Both the position numbers and the translations under genes were made by a program. The notes beneath the pieces were generated by a model, which was not told the DNA's origin, searched no databases, and saw only the letters and a program-made list of their open reading frames with translations. Shown piece after piece: positions 57,621 through 64,000 of a stretch of 64,000 nucleotides of DNA; position 1 is the first letter of the stretch, and each line of letters starts with the position of its first letter. Origin of the DNA: Calliopsis andreniformis (taxonomy: Eukaryota > Arthropoda > Insecta > Hymenoptera > Andrenidae); the NCBI RefSeq assembly GCF_051401765.1, contig NW_027480542.1, positions 496,001 to 560,000 on the forward strand, read 5' to 3'.

Positions 57621-58737
57621 AAAATATTTTCGACATAAATGTTTATCAATTTTAATGATGTATTTTTATTTTACCTTAAATTGCATATATGGTATTGAAT
57701 CCGCTCCTCGCAATAGAAATTTTCTGAGGAACGAGCTGCACACACGGTGTGCAATCATCTTATTTATGTGAATTCACTTACGAATTCAGTGATTTCCATA
57801 GTAAACAAGTTTTTTTTATCAAAAACGAACAATATAAAGAAAAAGAAATTTCGCTCCTGGGAACTGTGTTCGATAAAAATCGCCGTCTCGAATGAGTTAA
57901 AGAACTACAGAAAGAAGTGAATATACACATTACAGACGAGAGTAAATTAAAGGCTACACAATCAGGTGAATTCTGTGGACTGTGTCAATGTCGCAAAATT
58001 AAAATTTAAGCATTAATAGTCCAAGGACTGCGGCATAATCTACTGTCAGTAAGAAAATTACTAGTAAAGGATCTCAAAGTGTTATTTACTAACTGCAACA
58101 AAGCTTTCATAATTGGAGAAAAGGTAAAATTTGAATGCCTAAAGGAGAATAATTTATATATATTGAAAGTCAACAGTGCTGATAGCTGCAAAAGCTACAA
58201 AAACTCAGACTAAGCAAATAGGAGAACTAATACATTCAGACCTGGCAGGACCTATTACACCTCCTACTCAAGATGCACACCGATAATTTCAGGTGATCTT
58301 AGGCGATTACTCACACTTTATGACAGTATATTTATTGAAATCCAAGAACGAGGCAGAAGAAAACCTTAAGAATTATATCAGAGAATTGGATACACAGCAT
58401 AATACAAGGACTAAAAGTGTAAGGGTAGAAAATGATAGAGTTTACTACGAATTACTTTAAGCGCTCCTGCAAGCGAAAAGGTATAGTAATCCAGTATACT
58501 AATATTTATACGCCACAACAGAATGGGAAAAGTGAGCGTTTGAACAGAACATTAATGGACAAGGTTCGTACAAAATTTGCACAGACAAAGTTACCCAAAT
58601 ACTTGTGGGGTGAAACACTAAGATGTTCCGCCTGTGAGTTGAATAGATCCCCTACTAAGGCGAATTCTACGGATGTCTCAGCAAAAATTTGGTTTGAACG
58701 AAATGATTTGTCTAAGTTAAGAGTCTTTGGTCGTCAG

Positions 58738-58971
58738 TGAAGGGATTAGACTTTTCGGAGACGAAAAGTCCCTTCTTTCTTTCTTTCTTTCCCTTTTACA
58801 CACACGATTAGGCTTTCGGAAATAAATTTATTAAGATTACATCTGATATCTCATTTTTAGGGAGATTCTCAGAAAAGTTATCTCGCGACGCACCATGCAC
58901 ACACACAGCCTCATCCACACACACCATACCATATATCTAAGACGTAGCACCACCTTGCGGCAGTTCCTATA
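58738..58971 (-). repeat. Antisense solo copia LTR in the integrase gene
   Basis: A 234-bp insert with perfect 5-bp duplications GTCAG (58733-58737 and 58972-58976). The copia frame continues in phase after one GTCAG is removed. Read on the minus strand it starts TATAGGAACTGCCGCAAG, closely matching the start of the copia 3' LTR at 61616, so it comes from the same or a related family. Contains a (TTTC)n run near 58772-58795. Confidence 0.85.
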
Positions 58972-59579
58972 GTCAGGCATGGAAAGTAGTTATACCACAT
59001 CGAAATAAACTTGATATGAGAGTTAAGCCAGTAATTATGGTTGGCTATACAAGAAATAGTTATAGGTTATGGGCTCCGTCTGATAATGTTGCAATTGTAT
59101 CCAAAGATGTTATTTTCGACGAAACAAAAATATAGTTCGGAGATGAAGAAGAAAAGAAATAAACGGGTGGTAGAATAACCATGGAGATCGAAGAGGATCA
59201 ATCTTATATGAAGACACAAAATCAGAATAATAGAGAAGAATTAGATTAGACTGTGGAAAGTGAGACACATTCTGAAAATGAACAATGTCCAGGAAATAAA
59301 GGAAAACATAGAAGGACAGTCAAGAGACCAGATTGGTATATGGATTATGAGACGTATAATGCTTATTGTTTAATTACACAACATGAAGTTCCATTAACGT
59401 TTGACGAAGCGATAAAGGAGAAAGACTGGAGACAAGCTGTTGAAACTGAAATCAAGGCATTGGTAAAACAAGAAATCTGAGTGTCTGCTGTCTTATTAGA
59501 AGGAAAGCGGGCTATTGATACATGTTGGGTATATTCGATAAAAGAAAATGGAATGAAAAAATGCTCACTTGGTGGTAAG

Positions 59580-59943
59580 TGGATTTCAGGTTGTTATTCC
59601 CGAGACGACCATTTCGTTTCCCGGGGGTGGATGCTTTTGCACGTGGTGTGCCGACTAGGAATTGTACATATTTAGTAAATGGACGATGGTGATCTTGTGA
59701 CAAAACTGTACTTTATTAGAGATGATACGCCATCGACCGTCGTAATCGATCTCGCGAAAATCGCCCAGCGTGTCGCGCTCCCGGTCCGCAGCCGCCGAAA
59801 GTCCCCGAAGCGCCCCGAAACCGACCGATCGTAATCGAACGACGCAGGCCGGTAACAGCTGCGTCCCGGTCGCGCGACGCGACACAAACAAAGATCAAAG
59901 AACAAGTAAACAAACAAAAAACGAGCTCGCAATCCCGAACACA
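59580..59943 (-). repeat. LTR-like insertion in the RT N-terminus
   Basis: The copia reading frame breaks after GMKKC at about 59570 and resumes at QEQKEYQNMYAPV near 59950. The interval begins TGGATTTCAGG and ends CGAACACA (TG...CA). Read on the minus strand it has a GC-rich 5' part and AATAAAGT near the 3' part, as expected for an antisense LTR. A clean target duplication was not seen. Confidence 0.5.
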
Positions 59944-60307
59944 GGTACAGGAACAAAAGGAATATCAAAATATGTATGCACCAGTGGCTAGGATGTTTAC
60001 CGTTAGATTAATGTTGGCAATAGCTGTGAAAAATAATATGCCTATAAGACAGTTGGATATACCAACAGCTTTTCTTACTAGAAAACAGGAAGATGAAATC
60101 TATATTAAAATTCCGGAGGGAATAAAATACAATGAAAAAGTTTTAAGGTTAAAGCGTGTTTTATACGGGCTACGCAACAGTCACCAAAATGTTAATAAAT
60201 TTGCTACAAGAAATGAATTTACGCGCTCTTTATATGACACTTGTCTGTATTATGAACTAAATTGTTGGATTCTCATCTATGTGGATGACATAATTTTAAT
60301 AGGTGAG

Positions 60308-60537
60308 TGTTAATATTCAATAGTTCACAAATGGATTTATTGTAATAAACTTTATAATAGTGAAAATAATATAAGGAATAACAAAAGAGATGCATCGCGC
60401 ATGACGCAAATACATTATATTAAGTACAGAAGTATAGAAGGAGTGGTAACGGTGGGGATTTTTGGTCGGCGGTTCTCACGCTCTGCGGCGATCGTCAACC
60501 CGCGCGCGATCTTTTAAACGTGCGACAACATCCATCA
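60308..60537 (-). repeat. LTR-like insertion just after the RT catalytic motif
   Basis: A 230-bp insert, TGTTAATATTC...CATCCATCA, flanked by GTGAG (60303-60307) and ATGAG (60538-60542), a one-mismatch duplication. The frame goes from DDIILIGE to YDFVIGKLIECF across it. On the minus strand it reads TGATGGATGTTGTCGC and has AATAAA near its end. Probably an antisense solo LTR. Confidence 0.65.
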
Positions 60538-61615
60538 ATGAGTATGACTTCGTAATTGGAAAACTTATAGAATGTTTCAGAGCAAAGGATCTAGGTGAAA
60601 TTAATAATTTCCTGGGGATGTAGATTATGAAGGAAGGAGAAAAGTTTAAAATTAAGCAAACGGAACTGATAAGGAAAATTCTAAACAAGTATAAGATGGA
60701 GAACTGTAAGGAATCTCCTACACCAGTGGAGGTTGGATGCCAGTTTGATAGTAATTATCCCTTGGCTGATGTACCTTATCGAGAAGTGATAGGGAGTATT
60801 ATGTATCTGGCAACCACTTCCAGACCAGACCTTATGTTTGCGATATCTTATTTAAGTCGAAGATTAGACCAGCCTACGGAGCAGGCTTGAAAAGCGGCGA
60901 AAAGAATATTGCGTTATATAGAGGGGACGATAGACATGGCTTTAATTTGTGAAAAGTATGATGATTTGACGTTAAAAGGTTACTTTGATGCCAATAGGGC
61001 AGGAGATCATTCCGATAGACAGAGTGTGAGTGGAACCATGATATTTTTCACGAATAAGCCTATTCTTTGGTCATTGAAAGAGCAAACTAGTGTAACCTTA
61101 TCGACGGCAGAAGCTGAATATGTTGCTGCTAGTTAAGCTGATGATACGGATGATTGATCTGATTAATATAAAAGGTATTTTATCCAATTTCAATATAGAT
61201 AGTGAGATCATTTTATGGATAACCAGGGTGCAATTAACATAGCTAAAACTTATTAAAATTCAAAGAGGGCTAAACATATATATGTCAAAGAACATTTTAT
61301 AAAGAATGTTGTTAGGAAAAAGATTTTGTCAATTGAATATGTAAACTCGAAGGAGAATAACGCAGATGTTACGACAAAACATTTATCCAAAGATAAATCT
61401 GTAGAAGTAAGAAAACGTGTTAATGTAATATGAACTGTGCCAGCGTATTAAGTTTAGGAATAGTCTTTAATCGGTAAGAGTGAAATACCAAAGAGTTATT
61501 ATATTTTGTGAGAAGAAAGTTTTTTTTTGTTTTGTTTACGAGATATTGGAATAAGAGCGATATGACATAGTTTGAATGAGAGAAAAAGAGAAACTGTGCT
61601 CAAATCGAGGCGGGT

Positions 61616-61715
61616 TGTAGGAACTGCCGCAAGATGGTGCTATGTTCTTACATGTGGAGCAAGTCTTACATATATGGTGTGTGTGTGCGTGTGTGTTGCG
61701 TCGTGTGGTAATTTT
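61616..61715 (+). repeat. Start of copia 3' LTR
   Basis: TGTAGGAACTGCCGCAAGAT follows a purine-rich GAGGCGGGT tract (likely polypurine tract), about 180 bp after the RNase H end. It matches the antisense LTR at 58738-58971 through the (GT)n stretch to about 61715. After that the similarity is lost, so the LTR is truncated or interrupted. Confidence 0.65.
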
Positions 61716-61890
61716 AAACATGGTATTTTTGGAAAGATTATTCCCATTAACGGGTTCTCATACGCCAGAATGAGTGAGATTTGAACGCGCGACTAATATT
61801 TTGTTTCGCGAATCGAACATCTTGATGTCTGCGATGTCTATCAGCATGTCTATCAGCATATCTATTTTTTTTCTTTTTTTCTTTTTTTTT

Positions 61891-62957
61891 TTACTTTGAA
61901 GTACCCATAACACCTGTGCCAAAGACCGAACCGATCAGATTTTGTTTACTTTGTGTCCTTGCTAGTGGAATACGCGATACGATCTAAAAAACAGTCACAT
62001 CACTTTTTTTTTACGTACGATGCTTCTTTTAAACTCTTCCTCTGGTTCTCGCAGCGCGTGAGCGGCAATCTCGTCCTTTTTTCTTTGTTCCACTTTATTT
62101 TAACAAAAACAAAAAAAAAATTTTTTTTCGAAATGTAGGAAAAACATTTCCATCCAATTTTTTCACAATGACAAAAACTGCAGGTACGAAGTGTCGGAAC
62201 AGTGCATATCGACTGCATAAAGTGTTTTTTCTTAGTTATTGCAATAGATTTACTTTTTTTTACTGGACTTTATTTAAGATCGTCTGAGAGAGGTAATTTA
62301 CCAACGAGGGGGCAATACCCATTATTAGACACTGTCGAGTGTACAACATCACTTGTCCTTCGGGTAGAAAATCGCCTAGGATGGCGTAGCCTTGGCCACA
62401 GCCGTAAAGATTTTACATGAGACGTTCTCCTACATTTTGTTTAGTACGTCGGATATCTCTTATTCAGGGCATAAGACAATTATCGTTTCAGGAAAATCGT
62501 ATTCGTGTGTCAGACAGACGACAATGTCCGTCATCCTGAAGAATAAGTTACGTGGCGAATTTGATTAATGCGAAGTGACGAACATGTGTTTGGACAAATA
62601 ATAGAGCGCAAATCCAACCACGTAACCTTTTCGTTTTACGCTTTAGGTAATTATACTGCCGGTGGTGTTGCGTAAATTTTATCACTGTGAAAAAATTGGA
62701 TAGAAATGTTTTTTTTATATTTCGTAAATCTTTTTTTTTTTGTTTTTGTTAAAATAAAGTGGAGCCAAGAAAAACAGATGAGATTGCTTCACGCGCTGCG
62801 AGAACCAAAGGAAGGGTTTAGAAGAAGCATCGTACGTAAAAAAAGTGATGTGGCCGTTTTTCAGATCGTATTGTGTATTCAACCAACAAAGCCACAAAGT
62901 TAAAAAAATCTGATCGGTTTGGCCTTTGGTATAGATGTTATAGGTACATTGAAGTAA
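61891..62957. mobile_element. 1.07-kb foldback element
   Basis: Arms of about 280 bp (61891-62170 and 62683-62957), with long perfect runs such as TTACGTACGATGCTTCTT and GGTTCTCGCAGCGCGTGA, around a spacer of about 510 bp. Short open frames in the arms (61953-62138, 62000-62218, 62706-62987) are mirror images and not genes. The outer ends run into T- and A-rich tracts, so exact termini and target duplication are unclear. Confidence 0.75.
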
Positions 62958-63529
62958 AAAAAACCGTGGACACTTGAATGTTTCCATGATTTTTCTAAGA
63001 GTGGCATCATGTTTTGTGAAAAGTGGTAATTACCTCATTTTCTAGGTCATTTTGAAATGACTTGTATACGATGAAAAAAAATTCCCACTAAATTTTTGAG
63101 GAGATGCCCTTAAAGGGAATCTTTTCAGCTTTCCAAAACACCCTTTGCAATTTTCCTACGATCACTCAGTCGTAAATTCTAGGTGTTCAACGTTAAAAGT
63201 GCCATTTTTCATGCAACAGTAAATAACGTGGTAACAAAAAATGATAGAACAAATCTAAAAAAAGAAAATTAAAGGGAAAAGTTGCCGCCTTAAAGTCATT
63301 TGAATGGATTCGCGAAGAAAGATTTCTTTCATCCCATGCATCACTTCAAAGTTGACAAAAATTTTTAACAATTTTTTTGTTGCGCTTTATCTTGAAAAAA
63401 GTGGCATTATACTGCACCAAAAATTAGCTGAGTACATAATTTCAAAAGTAGAAACTTCAAGCTAAAAACTGGCTGCTTTCAATATTTTTTATACCTATTT
63501 TTTACGAAGATACAGTCACTTGAAAATGA

Positions 63530-63578
63530 CCAAATTTTTCGCAAAATTTTAGTGGACCGTTAATTTTGTGCACCAGTG
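63530..63578. repeat. Tc1-like right terminus
   Basis: TAGTGGACCGTTAATTTTGT then GCACCAGTG-TA at 63578-63580 is the inverted form of a TA-CACTGGTGCACAAA terminus, typical of Tc1-like elements. The left partner was not found; the foldback at 61891-62957 may lie inside the same element. Confidence 0.55.
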
Positions 63579-63626
63579 TACATAGGGATTAGATAGTTCT
63601 TCTAAACCTGCTTTTTTTGTTACCGA

Positions 63627-64000
63627 TTTTTTTTTATATATGTATTGTGCTTTACAATTTGTCCAGCTGGACGTTTGGTAAATTTTTCTATCATTTTATT
63701 GCTACATAGTACGTGGATGGCTACCCCCAGCGGAATACCATCTCACAATTTGTCTATTACATTTCTTTAACGAGATCGGTGGGATGTTTTCTTCTTAACC
63801 TTCTTTTAATATGGGTTTTGTACACTTCTGCAGCCAGCTGGTTTGGATGTATTGCAATTCGTTCTTTGTATCTTTTTGCATATCTGCCATTTCTTCCTTG
63901 ACCATTGGTATTTTTAGGTCTTTACATAAATCCTTTCTGACGTACCACGGGCCGTTAACAATTGTTCTGAGTGTTTTTGATTGTAGCGACTCTAGTTTAT
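63627..64000 (-). pseudogene. Jockey-like LINE 3' end, cut by window edge
   Basis: Minus-strand reading from 64000 gives the ORF2 C-terminus QSKTLRTIVNGPWYVRKDL, a frame change, then RIAIHPNQLAAEV and RRKHPTDLVKEM-stop at about 63761. A 130-bp 3' UTR follows, ending in an A-run (T-run at 63627-63636 on plus). The rest lies beyond base 64000. Confidence 0.8.

Larger units (their letters stand above)
57890..61715 (+). mobile_element. Copia retrotransposon pol, 5' truncated, with three insertions
   Basis: In order: pre-integrase region (QGLRHNLLSVRKLLVKDLK, about 58020-58080), integrase core (LIHSDLAGPITPP; GDYSHFMTVYLLKSKNEAE; YTPQQNGKSERLNRTLMDK), C-terminal integrase (VGYTRNSYRLWAPSDNVAIV), RT (QNMYAPVARMFTVRLMLAIA; QLDIPTAFLTRK; VLYGLRN; catalytic LIYVDDIILIGE at 60275-60305), then LGEINNFLGM, SRPDLMFAISYLSRRL, RNase H with LSTAEAEYVAAS at 61100 and NADVTTKHLSKDKS. 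Several stops. Gag is not recognisable upstream. LTR-like insertions interrupt it at 58738, 59580 and 60308. Confidence 0.9.

Noticed and set aside
59655..59991. GC-rich overlapping frames on both strands
   Set aside because: They lie inside the LTR-like insertion in the copia RT; no domain.
62000..62987. Short frames in the foldback arms as a gene pair
   Set aside because: They are mirror images produced by the inverted repeat and lack domains.
1..64000. CRISPR arrays, bacterial operons, riboswitches
   Set aside because: Repeats found are TE termini or minisatellites. Splice sites, poly-A LINE tails and insect TE families show eukaryotic nuclear DNA.

Overview
The window reads as nuclear DNA of an insect, most likely a hymenopteran (ant or wasp). 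It is AT-rich and intron-bearing, and it is packed with decayed transposable elements: Jockey-like LINEs, copia, BEL/Pao, Gypsy, piggyBac, Tc1, DD41D-type mariner relatives, a P-like element, hAT and foldback MITEs. The insect call rests on that mix of families and is inference. No complete host gene was found. The only good host-exon candidate is a 58-bp microexon at 46737-46794, so the window may sit inside a large intron or an intergenic TE graveyard.

Layout. 1-2.3 kb: minus-strand LINE running off the left edge. 5.7-7.5 kb: mariner-like element with about 220-bp inverted repeats. 7.6-8.0 kb: fragment of a ubiquitin-specific protease. 9.0-10.1 kb: small P-like element with a THAP exon and a 9-bp target duplication. 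13.9-15.1 kb: LINE RT remnant. 16.4-17.8 kb: DD41D transposase. 19.2-21.2 kb: LINE with zinc-knuckle ORF1.

21.2-35.8 kb is one nested block. A minus-strand copia is split at a TTAA by a piggyBac element (23107-35690). The piggyBac holds a hAT fragment and a GC-rich island, and is itself split by a Tc1 element (27014-34988). A nearly full-length Jockey LINE (28155-34913) sits in one arm of the Tc1. That LINE's ORF1 is split by another TTAA-flanked element (29615-31984), which contains a 204-bp MITE. Target duplications or resumed reading frames support nearly every junction.

35.9-46.1 kb: transposase fragment, Gypsy gag, a 1.08-kb CACTG foldback, BEL gag-protease, a LINE, and two TA-flanked inverted-repeat elements. 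49.0-57.2 kb is the most interesting region: a minus-strand, probably two-gene DNA transposon. Gene 1 is a four-exon DUF4806 protein and gene 2 a large transposase-like protein with a conserved DYMHLVCLGVVKKLL block. Next to it is a 390-bp element with matching CCCAGATAGCACA ends and more than ten GACGTCTT-like subterminal repeats. Gene 1 has been split by a DD41D transposon, and its intron also holds a second CACTG foldback, which carries a solo LTR.

57.9-61.7 kb: plus-strand copia interrupted by three antisense LTR-like insertions. 61.9-64.0 kb: another foldback, a Tc1-like end and the 3' end of a minus-strand LINE. Essentially every coding region carries stops, frameshifts or deletions, so few of these proteins are likely to be active.
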